DNA from: Gaiellasilicea sp963802765
Lineage (GTDB): Bacteria; Actinomycetota; Thermoleophilia; Gaiellales; Gaiellaceae
Assembly (NCBI GenBank): GCA_963802765.1
Contig: CAWDJZ010000006.1
Coordinates: 310,001 to 374,000, forward strand
Length of the DNA: 64,000 nt
Direction: 5' to 3'
Positions 25,559 to 33,675 of the stretch are shown piece by piece (positions within the stretch are counted from its first letter, which is position 1; the number at the start of each line of letters is the position of its first letter). A program made the translations under genes and the position numbers. The notes beneath the pieces were generated by a model. The model saw only the letters and a program-made list of their open reading frames with translations. It had not been told where the DNA came from and did no database searches.

Positions 25559-25972
25559 ATGAGCTTCGATCCGATCCGCGACTACCCGCTCGGCAGCCGC
25601 CGGCCGGATCTCGTCTCGACGCTCGGCGGCGCCCCGCTCGCCGAGGTGACGCTCGCCGCCGTCGGGGCCGGCCGCATCTCCGCGCGCGACGCGAGGGCGA
25701 CGCCGGACACGCTGCGCCGGCAGGCGGAGGTCGCGCGGGCGGCCGGGCGCGAGCCGCTGGCGGAGACCCTCGAGCGCGCAGCCGAGCTGGCTCTGGTGCC
25801 GGACGACGAGCTGCTCGAGATCTACACGGCGCTGCGGCCGGGCCGGTCGACCGCGCCGCAGCTCGAGCGCTGGGCCTCCCGCCTCGAGGGCCACGCGGCG
25901 GCGCGGACGGCCGCGTTCGTGCGGGAGGCTGCGGCCGTGTACGAGCAGCGAGGGCTGCTCGCACGTGCGTAG
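25559..25972 (+). CDS. B12-dependent diol/glycerol dehydratase small subunit
   Basis: 137 residues. The pattern YPLGSRRPDLVSTLGGAPL at the N-terminus, the central LRRQAEVARAAGREPLAETL, then ELLEIYTALRPGRST and AAFVREAAAVYEQRGLL match the PduE/DhaB3 small subunit over its full length. ATG start. Unlike in the pdu and dha operons, the small subunit gene precedes the large one, overlapping it by 8 bases. Works with the next gene as adenosylcobalamin-dependent dehydratase converting 1,2-diols to aldehydes. Confidence 0.9.
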   Translation: MSFDPIRDYPLGSRRPDLVSTLGGAPLAEVTLAAVGAGRISARDARATPDTLRRQAEVARAAGREPLAETLERAAELALVPDDELLEIYTALRPGRSTAPQLERWASRLEGHAAARTAAFVREAAAVYEQRGLLARA

Positions 25973-28199
25973 CCGCCGCTTCGAGTCACGCGAGCGGCGG
26001 GAGCTGAATCGTGAGCTGCTCGTGTCGCCGCACTCCGAGCTCGGCCTCGTGGCGGCCGGCGGGCCGGACGATCCCGAGCCGGAGCTCGTCGTCGAGGACG
26101 GCGCCGTCGTGCGCCTCGACGGCCGCGCGGCAGCCGACTTCGACGTCATCGATCGCTTCGTCGTGGCGCACGGGCTCGACCTCGAGGTCGCCGCCGAGGC
26201 AATGGCGTTCGCCGACCTCGAGCTCGCGCGCATGCTCGTCGACATCGACGTGCCGCGCGCCGAGCTCGTGCGCCTGGCCCGCGGCCTGACGCCGGCGAAG
26301 CTCGCGCGCGTGATCGGCCTGCTCGACCCGGTCGAGCTGATGCTCGCGCTCAAGAAGCTCCGGGCGCGCCGGTTCCCGGCGAACCAGGCGCATGTCACGA
26401 ACCTGAAGGAGAGCCCGGCGCTCCTCGCGGCGGACGCGGCCGAGGCTGCCGGGCGCGGCTTCGCCGAGATCGAGACGACGGTCGGCGTTGCCCGCTACGC
26501 GCCGCTGAACGCGATCGCCCTGTTGATCGGCTCGCAGACCGGGCGCCCGGGCGTGCTGACACAGTGCGCGGTCGAGGAGCGTCGCAACCTCGAGCTGGCG
26601 ATCCGCGGTCTCGTCACCTACGCCGAGACGCTGTCCGTCTACGGGACGGAGCCGGTCTTCGTGGACGGAGACGACACGCCGTGGTCGAAGGCGTTTCTCG
26701 CCGCCGCGTACGCTTCGCGCGGAGTCAAGGTGCGCTTCACCTCGGGCACGGGCTCGGAGGCGCTGATGGGGCACGCGCAGGGCCTGTCGATGCTCTACCT
26801 CGAGGCTCGCTGCCTCGCCGCGGTGCGGGCGGCCGGGTCACAGGGCGTCCAGAACGGCTCCATCTCGTGCGTCGCGCTCGTGCTCTCTGTGCCCGGCGGC
26901 ACGCGGGCGATCCTGGGCGAGAACGTCCTCGCCGCGTGGCTCGACCTCGAGGTCGCGTCCGGCAACGACGCGATCGCGTCGCACTCGGAGGTCAGGAAGA
27001 CGGCCAAGCTGATGGGCCAGTTCCTGCCCGGCACCGACTTCGTCACGTCCGGGTACTCGGTGATGCCGCGCCACGACAACACGTTCGGCGGCGGGAACTT
27101 CGACGCGGACGACCTCGACGAATGGCTGACGATCCAGCGCGACTGGCAGGTCGACGCCGGAATCGAGCCGCTCGCCGAGGACGAGGTCCTGCGCGTCCGC
27201 CGGCGCGCCGCGCGCGCGGTGCAGGCCGCCTTCGCCGAGCTCGGGCTCCCGCCAGTGTCGGACGCAGAAGTCGAGGCGGCAACGGCCGGCTACGACTCCG
27301 CCGAGATGCCGGACCGCGACCGGGCCGCCGACGTCGAGGCGGCGGACGACCTCCTCGCGCGCGGCGTGTCCGGGCTCGACCTCGCGCTCGCCCTGGACCG
27401 TCGCGGGTTCGTCGACGTCGCAGAGGCGATCGTCGCGATGCAGCGGCAGCGGATCTCCGCCGACTACCTGCAGACGGCTGCGGTCGTCGACAGGGACGGT
27501 CTCGTCCACTCGGCGGTCAACGACCCGAACGCCTATGTCGGGCCGGGTACCGGCTACCGGCTCGACGGGGAGCGCTGGGAGCTGCTGCAGTCGCTGCCGA
27601 ACGTCGTCGCCCCGGCCGACCTGCTCGGCGGGGAGAACAACGCGGAGCCGGTCGTCCTCGAGCGCGGCGAAGCCGCGAAGGGTGCCGACCCCGACGAGGT
27701 CGTTGTCGCCGTCGGCCCCGCGTTCGCGGACACGATCAGGGCGACGATCGCCGGCCTCGACCATCGCGAGGTGCTCGCGGCGATCGGCGAGGGCATCCGC
27801 GAGGGCGGCGCGCAGCCGCGCCTCGTGCGCGTCCGGCGGGTCGCGGACGTCGCCTTCATCGCCCACGACGGCGCGCGCCTGTCCGGCTCGGGCGTCGCCC
27901 TCGGCATCCAGTCCAAGGGCACGGCCGTGATCCACCGGGCAGACCTCGAGCCGCTCGACAACCTCGAGCTGTTCGGCATGTCGCCGCTCTACACGCTCGA
28001 GTCGTACCGGGCGATGGGCCGGAACGCGGCCGGGTACGCGCTCGGTCACCGGGTGGGCCCTGTCCCGACCGAGCTCGACAACTTCGCCCGCGCGAAGCTG
28101 ATCGTGCGGACGACGCTGCTGCACGCCCGCGAGACGCGGGCGGTCCGCCCGGGCGCGCCGCCGGTCGAGCTCGAGCCGGCCGTGCCGGTCGCCCGCTAA
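25965..28199 (+). CDS. Diol/glycerol dehydratase, fused large and medium subunits
   Basis: 744-residue adenosylcobalamin-dependent dehydratase. Residues 1-545 are the large (PduC-like) subunit, with the active-site barrel segments FPANQAHVTNLKESPALLAA, TSGTGSEALMGHAQGLSMLY, GSQGVQNGSISCVAL and FGGGNFDADDLDEW. Residues 560-744 are a medium (PduD-like) domain: EVVVAVGPAFADTIRATIAG and SGSGVALGIQSKGTAVIHR, which contributes to cobalamin binding. Classical enzymes have these on separate chains. GTG start overlaps the small subunit. No DdrA/DdrB reactivase is in the window, and no microcompartment shell genes are present. Product aldehyde could feed the nearby aldehyde dehydrogenase. Confidence 0.92.
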   Translation: MRSRRFESRERRELNRELLVSPHSELGLVAAGGPDDPEPELVVEDGAVVRLDGRAAADFDVIDRFVVAHGLDLEVAAEAMAFADLELARMLVDIDVPRAELVRLARGLTPAKLARVIGLLDPVELMLALKKLRARRFPANQAHVTNLKESPALLAADAAEAAGRGFAEIETTVGVARYAPLNAIALLIGSQTGRPGVLTQCAVEERRNLELAIRGLVTYAETLSVYGTEPVFVDGDDTPWSKAFLAAAYASRGVKVRFTSGTGSEALMGHAQGLSMLYLEARCLAAVRAAGSQGVQNGSISCVALVLSVPGGTRAILGENVLAAWLDLEVASGNDAIASHSEVRKTAKLMGQFLPGTDFVTSGYSVMPRHDNTFGGGNFDADDLDEWLTIQRDWQVDAGIEPLAEDEVLRVRRRAARAVQAAFAELGLPPVSDAEVEAATAGYDSAEMPDRDRAADVEAADDLLARGVSGLDLALALDRRGFVDVAEAIVAMQRQRISADYLQTAAVVDRDGLVHSAVNDPNAYVGPGTGYRLDGERWELLQSLPNVVAPADLLGGENNAEPVVLERGEAAKGADPDEVVVAVGPAFADTIRATIAGLDHREVLAAIGEGIREGGAQPRLVRVRRVADVAFIAHDGARLSGSGVALGIQSKGTAVIHRADLEPLDNLELFGMSPLYTLESYRAMGRNAAGYALGHRVGPVPTELDNFARAKLIVRTTLLHARETRAVRPGAPPVELEPAVPVAR

Positions 28200-28378
28200 C
28201 TACCCGGCTGGCCGGCCTTGCCCCACCTGCTCGGCGCGACGCCCTGGATGATCACCTGGATGTCGTCCTTGGCGGCGCCGCTCGTCTCGTGGAGCGCGTT
28301 CGTGAGCGCCTCGATCATCTTGGGCACTGACTCGTCGGTGACGCGGCGGTCGTAGAGCTTCACTTCGATCACGGGCAC
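28196..28378 (-). CDS. 4-oxalocrotonate tautomerase-family protein
   Basis: 60 residues, the standard size. MPVIEVKLYDRRVTDES gives the catalytic N-terminal proline after Met removal, and IQGVAPSRWGKAG is the usual C-terminal loop with Arg and Trp. Acts as a keto-enol tautomerase or dehalogenase on unsaturated acids. ATG start. Converges with the dehydratase gene, overlapping by 4 bases. Neighbouring catabolic genes (FAH enzymes, molybdenum hydroxylase) fit aromatic or unsaturated acid degradation. Confidence 0.88.
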   Translation of the reverse strand: MPVIEVKLYDRRVTDESVPKMIEALTNALHETSGAAKDDIQVIIQGVAPSRWGKAGQPGS

Positions 28379-28513
28379 GGCAAGCTCCTCTCGGTCGGCT
28401 CGGCTGGGGCGATTCTAGGGCGGTACGGCACGGCGGATGAGCGTGCGCCTCCACACTTCTCGTCGTCGCGGACCTCGAGCGGTCGCGGGACTTCCACGGC
28501 GTGGCGCTCGGAC

Positions 28514-28903
28514 CTACCCGTCCGCGTGCAGGGAGTCACCCTGCTCGCCGAGCACGAGGTCGCGTGCCGGATCGGGGACGTGGTCGCGCAGGACCGGCGC
28601 GAGCGCCTCGACGAACGTGACTCCGCCCGCGGAGTGCAGCTCGTGCTCGACTCCGCGATTGACCACGACGAGGTCGCCCGCGCCGAGCTCGCTCGTCTCG
28701 TGCCCGACGGTCATCGTCAGCGACCCGTCGAGGATCCACATCACCTGCTCCGCCGTCGCGTGTGCGTGCCGGGCCACGGTCGTGCCGGGCTCGTAAGTGA
28801 CGTGGCAGAGCAGCACCTGCTCCCCGCCGACGGCGCGGAGCCCTACCCCGGGGAAGAGGGAGTGGGGCTCGACGCCGTTCCAGCTTCGGAATGACCCCGT
28901 CAG
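28514..28903 (-). CDS. Cupin-domain protein, probable CTG start
   Basis: 129-residue single-domain cupin. Cupin motif 1 is visible in TTVARHAHATAEQVMWILDG (two His and Glu) and motif 2 in GDLVVVNRGVEHELHS. The N-terminal strand SFRSWNGVEPHSLFPGVGLR is typical of the family but has no ATG, GTG or TTG before it. The CTG at 28903 lies in a CTGA overlap with the stop of the molybdopterin subunit. A shorter start at an internal GTG would delete the first strands. Function unknown; possibly metal-dependent enzyme or sensor in the molybdenum hydroxylase operon. Confidence 0.72.
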   Translation of the reverse strand: MTGSFRSWNGVEPHSLFPGVGLRAVGGEQVLLCHVTYEPGTTVARHAHATAEQVMWILDGSLTMTVGHETSELGAGDLVVVNRGVEHELHSAGGVTFVEALAPVLRDHVPDPARDLVLGEQGDSLHADG

Positions 28904-29997
28904 GCCGGGACCTCGAACTTCATGGCGCCGTCGGAGACCGCGTTCACGGAGAGCTCCTCGTCGAAGGCGACGAGCTTTCCCTGCCGCCGCGGCTCGCGCT
29001 TCGCCTCGAGGGCGCGCAGCACCCGCTCGGGCGTGATCGGCAGTTCGGTGACCCATACGCCTACGGCGTCGTAGACCGCCGCGGCGATCGCCGGCGGTTG
29101 CGGGTTGTTCGCCATCTCGCCGATCCCCTTCGCGCCGTACGGTCCGCCGGCGGACGGATTCTCGATGATTAGCGTGTCCACCTGCGGCAGGTCCTCCATG
29201 CCCGGCGCGAGGTACGAGCCGAACTGGCCGCCCCGGTGCTCGACGCTCGGGTAGTACGGGTAGCAGTTCTCCAGAACGCCGAGGCCGAGGCCCTGCAGCG
29301 CGCCACCCTCGATCTGCCCCTCGACGAGCGTGGGGTTGATCGCCTTGCCGACGTCGAAGCACTGCACGAGCCGTGTCACCCGTACGCTCCCCGTCTCGTC
29401 GTCGACCTCCACCTCTGCGGCGCAGGCGGCGTACGAGATCGCAGCGTGCGGCGGCAGGTCGACCTTGCCCGTCTCGGGATCCACGATCGCCGCGTACGGG
29501 TTGAGGTGCGCGCCCGTGCCCGTGATCAGCTCGCCGTGCGTCCAGGTGGCGGCGACGGCGACGTCGGCGACCGAGATCTTCTTCTGCGGCGCTCCCTTCG
29601 CGGTCACCTCACCGTCCGCGACCTCGAGGTCGTCCGGGTTGATCTCGAGCTCCTTGCCGGCGATCTCCAGGAGCTTCGCCCGCGCGCTCTCGGCCGCCTT
29701 CTTGACCGCCATGCCGGCCACGAAGGTGGCGCGGGAAGCGAACGTGCCGGTGCACACCGGCGAGGAGTCCGTGTTGGAGTTGTCGTAGGTGACCCAGTCG
29801 TAGGGCACGCCGAGCGTGTCGGCGACGATCTGCGACTGGATCGTCTTCGATCCGTTGCCGATGTCTGCCGTGCCGGAGAAGACGTCGACCCGGCCGTCCG
29901 GCTTGATCTTGATCCAGGCCTGCGACGGGTCGCCGTTCTGGTTCATGCCGGTCGGGTACTCGATCGCGGAGATGCCGCGTCCCTTGTGCACAGCCAT
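28900..29997 (-). CDS. Molybdenum hydroxylase, C-terminal half of molybdopterin subunit (split gene)
   Basis: 365 residues equal to the second half of a CoxL/XdhB-type large subunit. It starts at MAVHKGRGISAIEYPTGMN, where fused relatives have an RRGxGIA linker, continues through FSGTADIGNGSKTIQSQIVA (cofactor loop) and ends with the active-site glutamate loop GPYGAKGIGEMANNP. The ATG overlaps the stop of the N-terminal-half gene (TGATG) and has a GGGAGG ribosome site 7 bases upstream, arguing for a genuine separate cistron. A comparable split is known in nicotinate dehydrogenase of Eubacterium barkeri (NdhL and NdhM). Confidence 0.85.
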   Translation of the reverse strand: MAVHKGRGISAIEYPTGMNQNGDPSQAWIKIKPDGRVDVFSGTADIGNGSKTIQSQIVADTLGVPYDWVTYDNSNTDSSPVCTGTFASRATFVAGMAVKKAAESARAKLLEIAGKELEINPDDLEVADGEVTAKGAPQKKISVADVAVAATWTHGELITGTGAHLNPYAAIVDPETGKVDLPPHAAISYAACAAEVEVDDETGSVRVTRLVQCFDVGKAINPTLVEGQIEGGALQGLGLGVLENCYPYYPSVEHRGGQFGSYLAPGMEDLPQVDTLIIENPSAGGPYGAKGIGEMANNPQPPAIAAAVYDAVGVWVTELPITPERVLRALEAKREPRRQGKLVAFDEELSVNAVSDGAMKFEVPA

Positions 29998-31367
29998 CAG
30001 TGAGCCTCCGGGTTCCCGAGCTGGCCGACGAGGTGCTCCGGCAGCCATTCGCCGGTTCGCGGCTCGCTCGTCGCGGTGCGGTAGTCGGCCGACAGCTCGT
30101 GGTCGAGCTCGTCCGCGACCGCCTGGATCGTTGGGATCGTCGACGGGTCGGTGTAGGCGATCCCGTTCGGCGAGGTGTCGCCCTTGCGGTTCGCGTTCTT
30201 CAGCCTGATCTCGAACGGGTCGAGGCCGAGCTCGAGCGCGATGCGGCTCATGTGCGTCTCGACCGCGAAGGAGACCGACGTGACGCCGAACCCCCGCATC
30301 GCCGTCGTCGGCACGCGGTTCGTGTAGACGACATAGCCGTCGAACTCGAGGTTCGGGATCGTGTACGCGCCGGTGTGGTGGAAGCTGTGCTTCGTCAGGC
30401 CGTACGGCGAGAAGCGGGAATACGCGCCGGAGTCGTGCAGCGTCAGCATCTTCCGGCCGAGGATCCAGCCGTCCTTCGTCACCGCGTCCGCGATCTCCAT
30501 GTGCCACGGCGCCCTCGTCGAGGAGCAGAGGAACTCCTCCTCGCGCGTCCAGCGCCACTTGACCGGCCGGCCCGCCTTGAGCGCGAGCAGCGAGCACATC
30601 GTCTCCGTCGCGGTGTCGACCTTGCCGCCGAAGCCGCCGCCGACCGTGCCTCCGACGAACTTGAGCTTGTTCAGCGGCACCTGGAGGTGCGCCGCGACGA
30701 CGCCCATCGAGAAGTAGAGCGCCTGCGTGCAGGAGTAGATCGTCAGGCGGCCGTCCGGCTCGGGGACGACCTGGCACACCTGCGTCTCGATCGGGACGTG
30801 CTCGATCGCGGCGGGGCGGTAGGTGCCCTGCACGATCACGTCCGCCCGCTCGAAGGCCTCGGCGATCGAGCCCTTGCGGATCTGGCGCCGGTCCATCTCG
30901 CCCTCGAAGTGCGGGTACCAGTTGCCCCAGTGGTGCACCTGCGGCGCGTCCGCGTCGAACGCCTTACGGACGTCGTAGAGCGCCGGCTTCTCCGCGAGGT
31001 CGAGGCCGATCGCCTCGACCGCGGCCTGCGCCGTCTCCTCGTCCTCGGCGGCGACGACGGCGATCGGCTGGCCCTTGTAGCGGACGACGTCCTTCGCGAG
31101 CAGCGGCTCGTCGGCGGGAATGCCCAGCGCCGAGAGGTGCCCGTACTCGAGGAGGGGGACGTCCTGCCAGGTGACGATCGCGTGCACGCCCTTCATCGCC
31201 TCGGCCTTCGAGACGTCGAGCGCGGTGATGTCGGCGTGGTCGACCGGCGAGCGCAGCGCCTTCGTCCACAGGGTGCCCGGCACGCGAACGTCGTCGACGT
31301 ACATCGTGCGGCCGGTGACGTGGGCGACGCCGTCGTAGCGCGGGAGTCGTGCGCCGACGGCCTTCAT
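29997..31367 (-). CDS. Molybdenum hydroxylase, N-terminal half of molybdopterin subunit (split gene)
   Basis: 456 residues. It matches the first half of a large subunit: RLPRYDGVAHVTGRTMYVDD at the start, YKGQPIAVVAAEDEETAQAA, FVGGTVGGGFGGKVDTATET (the GGFGGK loop near the cofactor) and TTAMRGFGVTSVSFAVETHM. It ends cleanly at EWLPEHLVGQLGNPEAH before the TGA. AYxCSFR of CO dehydrogenases is absent. ATG start overlaps the Fe-S subunit stop (ATGA). Together with the next gene it should assemble the complete molybdenum site; substrate unknown, possibly an N-heterocycle. Confidence 0.88.
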   Translation of the reverse strand: MKAVGARLPRYDGVAHVTGRTMYVDDVRVPGTLWTKALRSPVDHADITALDVSKAEAMKGVHAIVTWQDVPLLEYGHLSALGIPADEPLLAKDVVRYKGQPIAVVAAEDEETAQAAVEAIGLDLAEKPALYDVRKAFDADAPQVHHWGNWYPHFEGEMDRRQIRKGSIAEAFERADVIVQGTYRPAAIEHVPIETQVCQVVPEPDGRLTIYSCTQALYFSMGVVAAHLQVPLNKLKFVGGTVGGGFGGKVDTATETMCSLLALKAGRPVKWRWTREEEFLCSSTRAPWHMEIADAVTKDGWILGRKMLTLHDSGAYSRFSPYGLTKHSFHHTGAYTIPNLEFDGYVVYTNRVPTTAMRGFGVTSVSFAVETHMSRIALELGLDPFEIRLKNANRKGDTSPNGIAYTDPSTIPTIQAVADELDHELSADYRTATSEPRTGEWLPEHLVGQLGNPEAH

Positions 31368-31888
31368 GCCGGGGCCCCCGGAACCTCGACCGGAGCCTCT
31401 TCGCCCGGTTGCGGCAGCCACCGCTGGCCGGCGCTGACCTCGCCGCCCGCCGCAGCTGCGACCGCGTCGAGGATCTTCACGTAGCCGGTACAGCGGCAGA
31501 CGTGGCCGGCGAGCGCGCTCTGGATCGACTCGCGCTCGGCCGTGCCGCCGCCCGCCAGGTAGGCGTGCGCGGCGAGCACCATGCCGGAGGTGCAGAAACC
31601 GCACTGGGCGGCGTAGTGCTCGTGGAACGCGGCCTGGATCGGCGATAGCGCCTCGGGCGTGCCCAGACCTTCGAGCGTGGTGATCTCGGCGCCGCCGACC
31701 ATCGCGACCGGCAGCAGGCAGGCCCGCCGGGCGGAGCCGTCGACGAGGATCGCGCACGAGCCGCAGCCGCCTTGCTGGCAGCCCGCCTTGGGGCTCGTGA
31801 TCCCGAGCTCCTCGCGGAGCACGTGCAGGAGCGGCGTCAGCGGCGGGCTCTCGACCGACCGCTCGACGCCGTTGACCGACAGCTTCAT
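31364..31888 (-). CDS. (2Fe-2S) small subunit of the second molybdenum hydroxylase
   Basis: 174 residues with both cluster domains intact: GCQQGGCGSCAILVDG and RACLLPVA for the plant-type cluster, and CGFCTSGMVLAAHAYLAGGG with GHVCRCTGYVKILDAV for the second cluster. A Pro-rich tail of about 20 residues (QPGEEAPVEVPGAPA) extends beyond the usual end. ATG start in a TGATG overlap with the FAD subunit. Passes electrons from the molybdenum site to FAD. Confidence 0.92.
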   Translation of the reverse strand: MKLSVNGVERSVESPPLTPLLHVLREELGITSPKAGCQQGGCGSCAILVDGSARRACLLPVAMVGGAEITTLEGLGTPEALSPIQAAFHEHYAAQCGFCTSGMVLAAHAYLAGGGTAERESIQSALAGHVCRCTGYVKILDAVAAAAGGEVSAGQRWLPQPGEEAPVEVPGAPA

Positions 31889-32666
31889 CAAGCCTCCTCG
31901 AGCTGGGTGAGCGCCCGCCGGACGAGCACGGGCAGAGTTCGCGTCCGGTACCAGGCCGACGCGAGCGCGTCGTCGGCGAACGTGACGTCGGCGGCGGCCG
32001 CCTCGGCCGCGCGCCTCCGGATCCTCCGCCTTCGCCTCGGCGCCCGGGAGGCGTACGGCGTGGCCGGCCACGCCGCTGGCGGCGAGCCGGACGGTTCCGT
32101 CCGCGGCGCGTGCCGCGGAGACGGCGAGAGCGGTGTAGTCGTGCGTGTGCGGTCGGATCGAGGGCGGCGAAGGCTCCGGCGGCCGGCTCCTCGAACGAGA
32201 CGTCGAGCAGCAGCCGGTCCTCGCGGTGCGCGAGGAACTCCTCGAGCGGCTCGCTCGTCTCACCGTCCGCGCCCGCCGAGCGCACCGTCGCGCCGACGGC
32301 GAGGAGGGCGCCCTGCAGGTCGCCCCTCGGCGCGTCCATGCCCTGGCCGGCGCAGAGGTTCCCGCCGACCGTTCCCTGGGCGCGGATCTCGGCGTCCGCC
32401 ACGTTCGCGGCGCACAGGCCGATCGGGGCGGGGAGCGACATGAGCTCCGAGACCGGCGTCATCGCGCCGATGGTGACGCGGTTTCCGTCCCGGGTGATGC
32501 CGGCGAGCCCGGCGCGGTGCAGGAGCATCGCTTTCTGCGTGCGCACCCGCCCACTCGTCAGCTCGGGAACGACGATCGTTCCGCCGCCGATCACGGTCAC
32601 GCCCGCCTCGAAGAGGGTCACGGCCTCCTCGGGACTGGACGGTTGGAGCACGTCAGGCGCAGTCAT
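31888..32666 (-). CDS. FAD-binding medium subunit of the second molybdenum hydroxylase, two frameshifts
   Basis: About 258 residues after correction. The first frame carries FEAGVTVIGGGTIVVPELTS and EIRAQGTVGGNLCAGQGM (FAD-binding motifs). After AFAALD the sequence continues one frame on as RPHTHDYTALAVSAARAADG, then shifts again to finish as AAAADVTFADDALASAWYRT and RALTQLEEA, with its TGA overlapping the small-subunit ATG. Both shifts are repaired by removing one base, at about 32155-32156 and 32005-32008. ATG start with GGAGGATC ribosome site. It is first in the operon medium, small, large-N, large-C, cupin. Confidence 0.85.
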
Positions 32667-32790
32667 GGACGATCCTCCGGTTGCGGTCTCCGTCTCGTCC
32701 CGCGAGTCTAAAGGGGACCGCCTGAGGAACGAATGAGAATCGATTGTCCGCGCGCGCCTGGCGTCGCGGAGGGTGGAGTACGCTCCGTCC

Positions 32791-33672
32791 GTGAGCTTCC
32801 ACACGATCGACGAGCTCGAGGCGGCCCTGCGCGGCGCCGACTATCTGCCCGATCGCGGCCTCGCGACTGTCCTTTTCCTCTCGCTCGCGCTCGAGAAGCC
32901 GGTGCTGCTCGAGGGGGAGGCGGGCGTCGGCAAGACTGAGGCGGCAAAGGCCCTGGCGCGGGCGCTCGGGGCGCGGCTGATCCGGCTGCAGTGCTACGAG
33001 GGGCTCGACGTCACGCACGCCGTCTACGAGTGGAACTACCCGCGGCAGCTGCTGCACATCCGCGCCGCGCAGGAGGGCACCGTCTCCGAGGACGAGCTCT
33101 TCGGCCCCGAGTTCCTGATCCGGCGGCCGCTGCTCGAGGCGATCGACACGGACGAGCAGGTCGTGCTCCTGATCGACGAGGTCGACCGCGCGGACGAGGA
33201 GTTCGAGGCGTTCCTGCTCGAGGTGCTCTCCGACTTCCAGATCACGATCCCCGAGCTCGGGACGATCCGGGCGCGCCGGAAGCCGGCGGTCGTCCTGACC
33301 TCGAACCGGACGCGCGAGCTGCACGACGCGCTCAAGCGGCGCGCCCTCTTCCAGTGGATCGGCCATCCCTCGCTGCAGCGTGAGGTCGAGATCGTGCGCC
33401 TCCGCGTTCCTGGGATCCCGGAGCGGCTGGCCGAGGAGGCGGCGGCTTTCGTCCGCGGCCTGCGCGGGCTCGACCTGGCGAAGCCGCCGGGGGTCGCGGA
33501 GACGATCGACTGGGCGCAGGCGCTCGCGGCGCTCGGCCGGGAGGAGATCGACGCGCAGGTGGTCGAGCAGACGCTCGGCTCGGTGCTGAAGTACCGCGAG
33601 GACATCGAGGCCGTCCGCGACGAGACGCTCGTCGGGCTGATCGAAGAGGCCCGCGCCACGCCGGGTCGCTAG
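32791..33672 (+). CDS. MoxR-family AAA ATPase, CoxD-like
   Basis: 293-residue AAA+ ATPase. Walker A LLEGEAGVGKTEAAKALARA near residue 43, Walker B VVLLIDEVDRADEEFEAFLL, sensor VVLTSNRTRELHDALKRRA. CoxD-type ATPases unfold or remodel to insert the sulfur/copper or mature the cofactor of molybdenum hydroxylases, and its position, divergent from such an operon and followed by a CoxE-like gene, fits that role. GTG 32791 is preferred; GTG 32773 in the same frame is possible but is too close to its purine tract. Confidence 0.88.
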   Translation: MSFHTIDELEAALRGADYLPDRGLATVLFLSLALEKPVLLEGEAGVGKTEAAKALARALGARLIRLQCYEGLDVTHAVYEWNYPRQLLHIRAAQEGTVSEDELFGPEFLIRRPLLEAIDTDEQVVLLIDEVDRADEEFEAFLLEVLSDFQITIPELGTIRARRKPAVVLTSNRTRELHDALKRRALFQWIGHPSLQREVEIVRLRVPGIPERLAEEAAAFVRGLRGLDLAKPPGVAETIDWAQALAALGREEIDAQVVEQTLGSVLKYREDIEAVRDETLVGLIEEARATPGR

Positions 33673-33675
33673 CGC

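Noticed and set aside
28900..29999. The two halves of the second molybdopterin subunit as a simple frameshift
   Set aside because: The downstream half has its own ATG, a well-placed GGGAGG and a TGATG overlap; no family-like sequence is lost at the junction. It remains a formal possibility but is less likely.
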